From NCBI GenBank assembly GCA_964575845.1, contig CAZNSX010000015.1:1-5383 (forward strand): a stretch of DNA of 5,383 nucleotides, given 5' to 3'. The notes beneath the pieces are model-generated. The model worked only from the letters and a program-made list of their open reading frames with translations, made no database searches and was not told the DNA's origin. The stretch is from CAZNSX01 sp964575845 (GTDB lineage Bacteria > UBA8248 > CAZNSX01). Both the position numbers and the translations under genes were made by a program. Below are positions 1-5,383 of this stretch, in pieces (positions within the stretch are counted from its first letter, which is position 1; the number at the start of each line of letters is the position of its first letter).

Positions 1-196
1 CTAGCCAGAAGTAAACCCCCGATGGCACCCGGCCTTCCCTGACATATATCCCCATCACCCTCTATTGTAGTGCTCAAAGAATGGCCCGTCAAGTCCTCTT
101 CAGCTAGGACCTATCTGGGATAATCATCTGCTCCTTTTCGGTAGCTCCCAACGCATCCCTTCGAAGCTAAAAACATCCGCTATTCCCACCCTAAGT
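1..196. other. Left edge without a recognisable gene
   Basis: No open frame of useful length and no RNA gene stands out here. Composition falls to roughly half GC over 61-180, lower than the operon to the right. I looked for a terminator for the leftward operon, meaning a GC-rich stem followed by T residues on the minus strand, and saw none. One plus-strand frame is open for about 21 codons (bases 5-67), too short to support a gene. If an element boundary or recombinase attachment site lies in this window, this side is a plausible place, but I see no repeat that marks it. Confidence 0.5.
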
Positions 197-529
197 TTAT
201 TTGCCATACTTTTCACGCAGGGCGGGGCTGCCGTATCTCAAAAGGTAGCCCGTCCGAGACCGCTTCCCCTTGTCCCGCGACCCCTCGGTCGCCCCAGCTT
301 CAGCCCTTCCCTCACTCTTCGAGCTAAGCCCGTCTTTATCCGCTCAGAGCGCCGCTCACTCTCATACTGGGCCACCCACGCCGTCACGCTGTAGAGCAGG
401 TCACCCACTGGCCGCGGCGCTTCCGTCCACGATTCCTTGACGCCCACCAGGCGGGGACCATAGAGCTTGAAGGTGTTGACCAGGTTGAGGGTCGCCGCCA
501 CGCCTTCCCTGGATAACCTTGCTTGTCAT
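197..529 (-). pseudogene. Small serine recombinase (resolvase/invertase) remnant: catalytic domain deleted, C-terminal frameshift
   Basis: Serine recombinases cut and rejoin DNA at specific sites, using an N-terminal serine and a cluster of arginines. What remains here begins at ARLSREG (from 522), matching the family's D-R-L-x-R motif with the aspartate changed. It runs through the long helix (SWTEAPRPVGDLLYSV, AQYESERRSERIK) to KLGRPRG ending near 281. One base then appears to be missing in a run of G at 280/281. In the next frame the expected tail resumes, SRDKGKRSRT then GYLLRYGSPALREKYGK, and stops at 197-199. The original start is probably ATG at 527-529, with AGGAGA five bases upstream; it is followed by only about four codons (MTSK) before the homologous part resumes out of frame. 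Roughly 60 codons, including the catalytic serine region, are absent. A fragment starting at GTG 499-501 stays open to 238 but cannot be catalytic. The family call is firm, and so is loss of function. Confidence 0.88.
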
Positions 530-717
530 GATTCTCTCCTTTCGTTCCTTTTGCCGCTAGGTATTCCAACACCGCTTCCCGCTCCGGAAGCAGCTCCTCC
601 CGCAATGCTGGCAGCAGTCCCTAGTATCTCGCTAGTGGCCATCTCTGCCCGAAGGCCATCCGCCACCGCCGCCAGCGCCTCGGACGCCTCAAGAACCTCC
701 CGAAGATGTTGCTCTAT
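530..717 (-). pseudogene. Probable small helical protein remnant between ATPase and recombinase
   Basis: Right after the ATPase stop (721-723) the minus strand reads ATA GAG CAA and then HLREVLEASEALAAV and ADGLRAEMATSEIL, a charged, alanine/leucine-rich helical sequence. Near 621 the sensible reading moves to the next frame, continuing GLLPALREELLPE, REAVLEYLAAKGTKGEN, up to the recombinase ribosome binding site. Read together, the two halves make one plausible helical protein of about 60 residues. Without the shift, the first frame turns into a glycine/alanine/serine-rich stretch that looks non-coding. The ATA at 715-717 sits where a start codon is expected and would be ATG with one base change. 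I infer a gene that lost its start and gained one base near 619-621. Function is unknown. Its position suggests it was co-translated with the recombinase. An alternative is a short intact gene from an internal GTG (664-666), which I think is less likely. Confidence 0.5.
535..540 (-). promoter_or_regulatory. Ribosome binding site of the decayed recombinase
   Basis: AGGAGA on the minus strand lies five bases before the ATG at 527-529. This is a well-placed Shine-Dalgarno site that now leads only into a short out-of-frame peptide. It identifies the original recombinase start and shows that the damage is an internal deletion, not loss of the 5' end. Confidence 0.6.
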
Positions 718-720
718 ATC

Positions 721-2724
721 TCACCCCATCGCCTCTATCGCCGCCTTGACTTTTTCAATGCTGGCCATCGCGACCCACCGCCGCCAGGAGACCTCACCGC
801 TTATCGGCACCCCCGGCACGTCCCCCGGCCAGCCCGCGCGCCCCGCCAGCCCCACGGCTAGGGAGCGGATCGCTGCATCCTCGGTCTGGGGCGCGTCATC
901 GGCCGGGGGCAGCCCCTGGCCAGCTTCAAACCCCTGACACATTTTTGATGCCTCTTCGTCTTGTGGTGAGGGAAATTTAGTGTTGGTAGCGTTGGTAGCC
1001 CCAAGTTGACCCCCCATCCGGTCTCCTACACTGCCAACAGCACCAACACTATTTTGGGGACGCTGGAGCGTCACGGAGCGCTGTTTTCCAGACCACCCTG
1101 CCACTACCCGCACCCCCGTCTGGGCCAGGTTCGGAACGACCAGCATTAAGCGCCTTACCACCCACGTGGCATCCTTTGGCCAGGCGCGTCCGGTGGTGTC
1201 TATCCCCAGGCTGCTGGCGACCTGGTTCAGCTCGCTGAGGAGCTCCGCAGGGGTCCCGCTCCACCTGTCGCGCTCCTTCATCAGGGCAAGGACAGCCTGC
1301 GCCACCGGACTAGCGTCCAGGGCTTCCCTCGTCTGCGCCCCCACGTTCGAGCTGTATGCCGCCCAATAGTCGCTTTCGCTAAATCCTGAGGCGATCGCCA
1401 CCGCGCACCCCCACTGAGCATAGTCAGCCAGGCGGGGCAGCCGCCTGGGGGCCAATCTGGGGTGGATGCGCATGGCCTCTGCTAACGCGGTGAACATGGC
1501 TCCAAGCAGGCCCGGCCTTATTGCCTCGAATCGGGCCTGGAGCTCCCGCTCTGGAACAAAATCCCCATCGGGCAGCCGATCCATCTGGTAAATCAGCGCC
1601 CGGTCCAGTAAATCCGGGGCAGTCACCACCAGGTTGACGCCGGTTATCCCACCTACCCCCTGTGGCCGGTATACAAAATCTTCGTCAGTGGTGTACAACG
1701 CTCGCTTGACGAAGCCATCGCCCGTGCAGAACCGGCTCAAGGCATCGGAGAGCCAGGGCGGGAGCGCGGTTAGATTATCCAGAAATAGGCACAGGTTATG
1801 GCTTGCCAGTTGAATGCATTCGCCTATGTCCCGTGGCGGCCCCTGAACGGGGACCTCCACAGGGTCCTGGAGCATCCGCCTGAAACGAAGCGCGGATGTC
1901 TTTGTTGAACCATGGGGGCCATAATAAATGCTCACAGGGCGAGGTATGCTGGCCAGGAGACCGGCCACGAGGTCAGTCAGGGTGAGAAGCTCGGCGTGGG
2001 AGCCAGGCAATCTCACTAGGCCGAGGAACTCCTTCAGATCACCCCCCATGGCGGGCTCGACCTGAGGCACCTGGTGGGGAAAGGAGCGAAACAAAAGGGG
2101 CGGCCGCTCCACTACTTCCCAGCTTCCGGGGCTGACTTGGACAGCCCGGCCTCTTCCCAGGTCATACCAAAGTGTCCTCTCATGCCACGCCGTCCGGACA
2201 TGTAGGCGGTGTCCCTGGCCTTCATAGACTGCCTTGCCGGCGATGACCGCCAGCGCTGCCCTTACCGCCTCAGTGGAGGGCACCTCCCCCATCGCCACAT
2301 AACCCAGATTCGCGAGCCGGTCTCGGAAGGCTGTGCTTCTCACCCGGTATATGGCCCGCCTCTCTCCCTCCGGCATAGCTATGTGAGGTTCCCCATACTG
2401 GTCAGCGAATAGCTCAACCCCACTAACTAACAGCGCCTCTACCAGCTTGTCGGCCTTGCGCTCCCTCGGTGGGGCCTCTTGCCCTGCCTCCCTCAGATGG
2501 GCGCTCCGCTGTTCCTCTAAGAGCTTGAGCATAGCCTGGCGCACTCGCTTCTCCGAGGTCTTCGCTCGCCTGGCCACCTCCCTTATGAGCGCCTCCCTCT
2601 GCCGGGACTTACTGAGATTGATGCTGTCTTCGAATAACAGCGCGCCGCTATCACTCAGGACCGCCACCGTGCCCCGCAACTCGCCAGCTCCGTTGACCCG
2701 CCTTGACCGAAGCTCCAGCTTCAT
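721..2724 (-). CDS. P-loop ATPase/helicase-like replication protein
   Basis: 667 residues, complete. Seen: a Walker A motif GPHGSTKT (residues 269-276, Lys275), a Walker B-like LCLFLDN (311-317, Asp316 followed by Asn), then WLSDALSRFCTGDGFVKRAL (324-342) and a later segment with Asn364 and DLLDRAL (371-377), where sensor and arginine-finger residues are expected. Residues 90-240 form the leading domain usual in this family. A helix-turn-helix-like stretch may lie at 44-70. Family knowledge: proteins with this motif order occur in phages, plasmids and integrative elements beside primases and resemble superfamily 3 helicases; helicase activity is inferred. A post-ATPase domain spans about 470-545, followed by a low-complexity linker (555-615) that carries a DNA inverted repeat, and a short C-terminal region with a WRRW motif (648-650 region). 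The ATG overlaps the primase stop as ATGA; GGAG lies only two bases upstream, so translation is probably coupled. No key ATPase motif is missing. Confidence 0.92.
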   Translation of the reverse strand: MKLELRSRRVNGAGELRGTVAVLSDSGALLFEDSINLSKSRQREALIREVARRAKTSEKRVRQAMLKLLEEQRSAHLREAGQEAPPRERKADKLVEALLVSGVELFADQYGEPHIAMPEGERRAIYRVRSTAFRDRLANLGYVAMGEVPSTEAVRAALAVIAGKAVYEGQGHRLHVRTAWHERTLWYDLGRGRAVQVSPGSWEVVERPPLLFRSFPHQVPQVEPAMGGDLKEFLGLVRLPGSHAELLTLTDLVAGLLASIPRPVSIYYGPHGSTKTSALRFRRMLQDPVEVPVQGPPRDIGECIQLASHNLCLFLDNLTALPPWLSDALSRFCTGDGFVKRALYTTDEDFVYRPQGVGGITGVNLVVTAPDLLDRALIYQMDRLPDGDFVPERELQARFEAIRPGLLGAMFTALAEAMRIHPRLAPRRLPRLADYAQWGCAVAIASGFSESDYWAAYSSNVGAQTREALDASPVAQAVLALMKERDRWSGTPAELLSELNQVASSLGIDTTGRAWPKDATWVVRRLMLVVPNLAQTGVRVVAGWSGKQRSVTLQRPQNSVGAVGSVGDRMGGQLGATNATNTKFPSPQDEEASKMCQGFEAGQGLPPADDAPQTEDAAIRSLAVGLAGRAGWPGDVPGVPISGEVSWRRWVAMASIEKVKAAIEAMG
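979..1050. repeat. Inverted array of 9-base repeats inside the ATPase gene
   Basis: Two perfect tandem copies of GTTGGTAGC lie at 982-999. Facing them on the other strand are two degenerate copies, GTTGGTGCT and GTTGGCAGT, within 1030-1050. The outer arms pair perfectly over nine bases (AGTGTTGGT 979-987 with ACCAACACT 1042-1050). After single-base bulges at 988 and 1039 there are two more pairs (989-990 with 1040-1041) and then five (991-995 with 1034-1038), leaving a loop of about 35 bases. The stretch encodes the linker VGAVGSVG...GATNATNT (residues 559-582). Possible roles are an iteron-like binding site or origin, an mRNA hairpin, or merely repeat-prone linker coding. The repeat itself is directly visible; its role is not. 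Confidence 0.7.
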
Positions 2725-3635
2725 AGCTCCACCCTCGATACCAGCAGGTCGTCCTTGCGCCGCCAGCGCCTGCTACGCTGCGCTGGGGGGTAGCGCCCCA
2801 CGCCGCGGGCGATAGCCTCGAGCTCCCGATCTAAAAGCGGTGGCCGGCACCGCAACTCATTTTCCGCGCGTATGGCGGCCAGGATAGCCTCTTCTGAGGC
2901 CCCTCTTCGGCGCATCGAGCCAGCCAAAGAGGTCAGCACTTTGTTCCTGCGCCCGGCCGGGATGGTCGCTCCTATGGGGGACGCTTGCTTGGGCGTGTCC
3001 TGTCCCGTCTCTGCCAGGGGCAGCTTTGTCCAGTCCAGCCAAGCTCCCGGATGATGGATCGCAAGGGGCTTGTTGTCGGGGGGACAAGAGGGAAGGTAAT
3101 ACATCCTGGAGGCATCGGAGGCCCCCTGGTCCGCCGCCGAGAAGAGGGTCGAGTCGAGGGTGGCCTTGACGGCGGGCCACTTTGAGGCCGGGACAACCTT
3201 TGAGAAGGGGATGATAACCCTGAAGCGGGGATGCTCCTCCGTATGCCTGAAGGTGGAATAGACTACATACTCATAGGGGTTAAAGCTAGACGTAATCGTT
3301 TCCCAGAGTGTGTCGTGGTCGAAGTCACCCACTGCCGCCACAACTCCCAGGACTTCCTCGTTCCTACGCCTGGCGTTTGCGGCGTACGTGGCCGGTGAGA
3401 ATAGCGGCCCGTCCTTCTCGGTGCGGCGGTGGTGGGCGGTCAGCATCCTGACCGCTTCGCCCCAGGTCAGACGGCGCATCTTCGGGCAGTTATCGGTCTT
3501 ATGGTCGAAGAAGCTGAATGAAATAGGGATTGACGCTGACGGGTAGGGTTCGCTATTCTGGGTTTCCAACATCGTGCTCGCCATCCACGCCGCCGCTAGG
3601 CCGGACGCCATCTGCCCTAGTGGTCGCGGTCTCAT
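2721..3635 (-). CDS. Archaeo-eukaryotic-type (AEP) primase with PriCT C-terminal domain
   Basis: 304 residues from the longest start. It likely makes primers for replication of the element. Seen, numbered from that start: an SFSFFDHKTDN block (39-49), common just ahead of the catalytic core; a GDFDHD motif (103-108), fitting the AEP metal-binding DxD; YSTFRHTEEHPRFRV (126-140), fitting the second motif with His131; and SDASRMYYLPS (173-183), fitting the third acidic motif. Residues 225-283 match the PriCT pattern (AGRRNKVL, a helical middle, RPPLLDRELEAIARG), and the tail is basic. No primase residue appears lost. The start is uncertain: ATG 3633-3635 has AGGA five bases upstream but overlaps the preceding small gene by 83 bases. 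ATGs at 3582-3584 and 3570-3572 would cut the overlap to 32 or 20 bases, and residues 1-21 do not look conserved. The stop overlaps the ATPase start, implying stoichiometric expression. Confidence 0.9.
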   Translation of the reverse strand: MRPRPLGQMASGLAAAWMASTMLETQNSEPYPSASIPISFSFFDHKTDNCPKMRRLTWGEAVRMLTAHHRRTEKDGPLFSPATYAANARRRNEEVLGVVAAVGDFDHDTLWETITSSFNPYEYVVYSTFRHTEEHPRFRVIIPFSKVVPASKWPAVKATLDSTLFSAADQGASDASRMYYLPSCPPDNKPLAIHHPGAWLDWTKLPLAETGQDTPKQASPIGATIPAGRRNKVLTSLAGSMRRRGASEEAILAAIRAENELRCRPPLLDRELEAIARGVGRYPPAQRSRRWRRKDDLLVSRVEL

Positions 3636-3777
3636 CTGCGTCCTGCCCTGGCTCCGGGGTCTGCGCCAGCCACTCCCAAAGCCTCCCCCACGCCGCGGCC
3701 TGCGATGGGTACGGTTTGCCGTCCCGTACGGTCACCACTACGGGAGGCAAGGCAGGCTTGGCTTTCCGGCGACCCAT
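3553..3777 (-). CDS. Small protein of unknown function
   Basis: 74 residues. I do not recognise the family with confidence. The N-terminal half looks like a real folded segment: a basic start (MGRRKAKP), a short strand-like VVVTVRDGKPYPS (13-25) and a tryptophan-rich helix AAAWGRLWEWLA (27-38). The second half (about 41-74) is acidic, glycine-rich and probably disordered, and it overlaps the possible primase N-terminus. There is no signal peptide or membrane segment. Support for translation is good: GGAGGTG ten bases upstream and AGGAGG three bases upstream of the ATG, the second overlapping the stop of the AbrB-like gene. It lies between a DNA-binding regulator and the primase, so a role in replication or its control is reasonable but only inferred. 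Confidence 0.68.
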   Translation of the reverse strand: MGRRKAKPALPPVVVTVRDGKPYPSQAAAWGRLWEWLAQTPEPGQDADETATTRADGVRPSGGVDGEHDVGNPE

Positions 3778-3780
3778 CGG

Positions 3781-3794
3781 CCTCCTACACCTCC
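3781..3794 (-). promoter_or_regulatory. Double Shine-Dalgarno site before the small gene
   Basis: On the minus strand GGAGGTG (3788-3794) and AGGAGG (3781-3786) stand in series before the ATG at 3775-3777, at spacings of ten and three bases. The nearer one overlaps the TAG stop of the AbrB-like gene. The first has the more usual spacing. Two strong sites in a row suggest efficient, possibly coupled initiation, and they are the main reason to accept the small gene as real. Confidence 0.6.
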
Positions 3795-4009
3795 GAGTGG
3801 GGTACCACCTTCAAAATGTGATTAGCCGTGACGGGCACCATCTGGCCGGGTCGGATGCGGTTGCTCTCCACGAACTCCGGCGGCAGGTTCAAGTAATAGG
3901 CACTCCCTATCTTGATCACGCGCCGGTTCTCGGTGATGGGCTCGTTCACCTCTCGCTTCTTGCGCATGGTCAGGCTTACCCCTTCTGCCAGCTTGTTGAA
4001 CTCTCCCAT
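3785..4009 (-). CDS. AbrB/MazE-like (SpoVT-AbrB fold) DNA-binding protein
   Basis: 74 residues. Residues 28-70 fit the swapped-hairpin AbrB pattern: NRRVIKIGSAYYLNLPPEFV (28-47), that is strand, glycine-serine turn, strand and LPPEF helix start, followed by NRIRPGQMVPV (50-60) and ILKVVP (65-70). Proteins of this fold bind DNA as dimers, either as transcription regulators or as antitoxins. No toxin gene follows; the next gene is the unknown small protein, so a regulator of this operon is the simpler reading. The first ATG (4007-4009) has no clear ribosome site. A second ATG at 3965-3967 (residue 15) has AAGGGG eleven bases upstream and would still keep the whole domain. A candidate promoter just upstream would make the first start almost leaderless, which slightly favours the second. 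It is the first gene of the leftward operon and ends eight bases before the next start. Confidence 0.83.
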   Translation of the reverse strand: MGEFNKLAEGVSLTMRKKREVNEPITENRRVIKIGSAYYLNLPPEFVESNRIRPGQMVPVTANHILKVVPHSEV

Positions 4010-4061
4010 TCGGCATGATAAACTATAGCTGGGATAGAGTGGGGGAAAAGAGGCGGAAAGG
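4010..4061. promoter_or_regulatory. Divergent intergenic region with candidate promoter
   Basis: This 52-base gap separates the leftward replication operon from the rightward unknown gene, so it probably holds promoters for both. For the operon, the minus strand has TATAGT (4022-4027), one mismatch from the -10 consensus, but no good -35 at the usual distance. CTATAG at its centre is a perfect 6-base palindrome in the near-symmetric AACTATAGCT, a possible but weak operator for the AbrB-like protein. For the rightward gene, AGGCGG (4051-4056) is its ribosome binding site. No convincing rightward -10/-35 pair was found. Confidence 0.35.
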
Positions 4062-5189
4062 ATGCGGAATCGTCACCGAAAGTCTGCGCCGGAGTGGGTT
4101 AGGACCAACGCCACTAGGAAGCAGCGGTCAACAGTGTGGGAGCTGTTGGCGGCTGGCTGTACCATTGCCGACGTTGAGAAGAGGCTGGAACTTCGGCGAA
4201 TGCACCTCGACAAGGATACCATCTCCAAAGTAATCCAAGAGGCGGTCGGGGAGCCGGGTATTCCGGCTGCGCTAGTCAAGACTCTGAAGCCAGTAGTCCA
4301 AGAATGGATTATTTCCAAGCGACCGTACCTCAGGGAGAGCGTCTTGGGTGCTCCTCCGGGATCACCCGAGGGGCAAGTCTCCGGCAAGCTGGAGGTTGGC
4401 TTCCATCCAGGGTCCCCTCACGAGCAGAATATGCGTGAGCTGGCCAGAGAACTGATGAACGAAATCCGCCTGCCAGGGATCTCGTCCAGCTTTATTCTCG
4501 AGTTGAAACCTGGGCAAATCGTGATTGCGGACTCTTGGGGCCGCGCGCTGTGTCCACTAATCGTCATAGGCGAAAATGGGAAGATATCTTTTGGAGTTGG
4601 CTTAGAACATAGAGCGCAAGAAAGCGATCTTTGGCAAGGGCTGTATAGCCATCTGGAAACTGGCGGCTTTTCAGGACTCTGGGGAGAGATAAGTGATTGG
4701 GAAGGTCGAGTGGGACAATGCCTCCAGAAATGTCACGACTTTCTGCGGCTTGCTATCGGCGAAATAGGAAAACTAATCAAGATTCCCGACGACAAAGTGG
4801 AAAGACACGAAAAGATGGGCTATAAGGAAGCGTTTTTCACAACTGCGTGCGGGGATGCTATTCAGATAGCTATGGGCGATAGCCCGGCAGACTTCGGATA
4901 TTGCAGTGAAGCGTTGCCTACTGGGGGCCTTTGGGCGCTGAGGAGATATTGGGGTGGCATAATTTATGTCGCTAAGACTGAGATGGAAACCGAGGAGTTA
5001 CAGGAAGGACACGATGGCCTTCGCTGCGAGCTTTCGCAGACTCCGGAGGCGAGGGATATCGCAAGGCTCCGGGCGGAATTGGAGCTGACCGAAGCGAAAA
5101 TCAAAAAGCAACTTCAGAAGTCTACACTTATGAAGCGCGTCCCCGGGTATTGTGAGCTATGCGCACCAATCGCGACTAGGAAGGAGTGA
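4062..5189 (+). CDS. Protein of unknown function with N-terminal helix-turn-helix-like region and C-terminal CxxC
   Basis: 375 residues, complete; AGGCGG lies five bases before the ATG. I cannot name a family. It starts with a basic stretch (1-24). Residues 25-60 (VWELLAAGCTIADVEKRLEL, then TISKVIQEA) have the spacing of a helix-turn-helix. A helical segment follows with HEQNMRELARELMNEI (120-135), then a middle part with SHLETGGFSGLWGEISDWEG (196-215) and CHDFLRL (224-230). Near the end, ARDIARLRAELELTEAKIKK (330-349) is a likely coiled coil, followed by YCELC (363-367), a single CxxC. I see no nuclease, ATPase, methylase or integrase motif and no membrane segment. It faces away from the replication operon and shares its short upstream region. 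Its GC is visibly lower: 42-48% in three 60-base lines I counted, against 68% in two operon lines, suggesting a separate origin. It resembles, from memory only, uncharacterised proteins of Chloroflexi genomes. Confidence 0.85.
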   Translation: MRNRHRKSAPEWVRTNATRKQRSTVWELLAAGCTIADVEKRLELRRMHLDKDTISKVIQEAVGEPGIPAALVKTLKPVVQEWIISKRPYLRESVLGAPPGSPEGQVSGKLEVGFHPGSPHEQNMRELARELMNEIRLPGISSSFILELKPGQIVIADSWGRALCPLIVIGENGKISFGVGLEHRAQESDLWQGLYSHLETGGFSGLWGEISDWEGRVGQCLQKCHDFLRLAIGEIGKLIKIPDDKVERHEKMGYKEAFFTTACGDAIQIAMGDSPADFGYCSEALPTGGLWALRRYWGGIIYVAKTEMETEELQEGHDGLRCELSQTPEARDIARLRAELELTEAKIKKQLQKSTLMKRVPGYCELCAPIATRKE

Positions 5190-5336
5190 CCTGCCGCTGA
5201 TGCGGATATTGTGCAACTTAACCGAGCATTCGACTAGCTATATGACCAACTGACGATGTTCTGGGTGCTGGCGCGGTGGGCCATTGCTCTAAATAACGTA
5301 GACCGCAATCAAATCGTGTAAGGACACCGAGAACGC
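5190..5336 (+). other. Non-coding or decayed stretch after the 375-residue gene
   Basis: No intact gene is visible. The frame of the preceding gene continues past its TGA as short open pieces broken by TAG (5235-5237) and TAA (5319-5321). The middle piece reads LYDQLTMFWVLARWAIALNN, which looks somewhat protein-like. Two stops in about 64 codons is close to chance, so a decayed gene is only a possibility. I see no clear terminator stem for the rightward gene here. Confidence 0.35.
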
Positions 5337-5383
5337 ATGTCTCCTGCTGGCGAACAGAGAACGGTCTTCACAGGCTGGATTCG
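5337..5383 (+). CDS. Possible start of a gene running off the right edge
   Basis: ATG at 5337-5339 opens a frame, MSPAGEQRTVFTGWI, that is still open at the window end. A weak GAGA lies four bases upstream and AGGA about twelve bases upstream. Fifteen codons are too few to identify anything or to be sure that this is coding. Confidence 0.2.
   Translation, partial: MSPAGEQRTVFTGWI

Noticed and set aside
219..233. Possible terminator hairpin GCAGCCCCGCCCTGC on the minus strand
   Set aside because: The stem is only four pairs, there is no T tract, and it falls within the rebuilt recombinase tail coding for GSPALR.
721..723. Readthrough or reassignment of the ATPase TGA, because the frame stays open for about 64 codons beyond it
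   Set aside because: The primase and the 375-residue gene also end in TGA at sensible places, and the downstream frame becomes low-complexity after a frameshift. A separate decayed small gene explains it better.
467..937. Plus-strand open frame of 156 codons
   Set aside because: It lies antisense to the ATPase C-terminus and the decayed small gene. Its product is a proline/serine/alanine-rich shadow with no domain.
2447..2815. Plus-strand open frame of 122 codons spanning the primase/ATPase junction
   Set aside because: It is antisense to two well-supported genes, with shadow-like composition and no ribosome site or domain.
3785..4009. AbrB/MazE-like protein as antitoxin of a toxin-antitoxin pair
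   Set aside because: The adjacent small gene lacks any resemblance to MazF, PIN or other common toxin patterns, so a regulator is the simpler reading, though not proven.
1..5383. CRISPR array, tRNA, rRNA or insertion sequence ends
   Set aside because: I saw no spaced direct repeats, tRNA-like cloverleaf or transposase. The only repeat of note is the 979-1050 inverted array.

Overview
The window looks like part of a mobile genetic element, carried by or inserted in a GC-rich bacterium. Genes use ATG starts, Shine-Dalgarno sites and the standard code. The left-hand operon is about two-thirds GC in the stretches I counted. The style of the recombinase tail, the primase/ATPase pair and the large unknown protein reminds me of elements in uncultured Chloroflexi. 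That assignment comes from memory of similar proteins, not from a search, so treat it as weak.

Layout, left to right: bases 1-196 hold nothing I can identify. Bases 197-529 (minus) are the remains of a small serine recombinase that has lost its catalytic domain and carries a frameshift. Bases 530-717 (minus) are the probable remains of a small helical protein, with a lost start codon and a frameshift. Bases 721-2724 (minus) encode a 667-residue P-loop ATPase of the phage/plasmid replication type. Bases 2721-3635 (minus) encode an archaeo-eukaryotic-type primase with a PriCT domain. Bases 3553-3777 (minus) encode a small unknown protein, and 3785-4009 (minus) an AbrB/MazE-like DNA-binding protein. 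A 52-base divergent intergenic region follows. Bases 4062-5189 (plus) encode a 375-residue protein of unknown function, of clearly lower GC than the operon. Bases 5190-5383 hold only an interrupted frame and possibly the first codons of another gene.

The minus-strand genes form one tightly packed operon: AbrB-like regulator, small protein, primase, ATPase, then two decayed genes. Primase and ATPase overlap by ATGA, as expected for subunits made together. My reading is a regulated replication module (primer synthesis plus DNA unwinding or loading) that once ended in a site-specific recombinase. The replication genes remain open while the recombinase end is decaying, so this copy probably can no longer move by its own recombinase.

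The most unusual signal is an inverted array of 9-base repeats inside the ATPase gene (979-1050). It could be an internal origin or binding site, or only a coding-level repeat in a protein linker.
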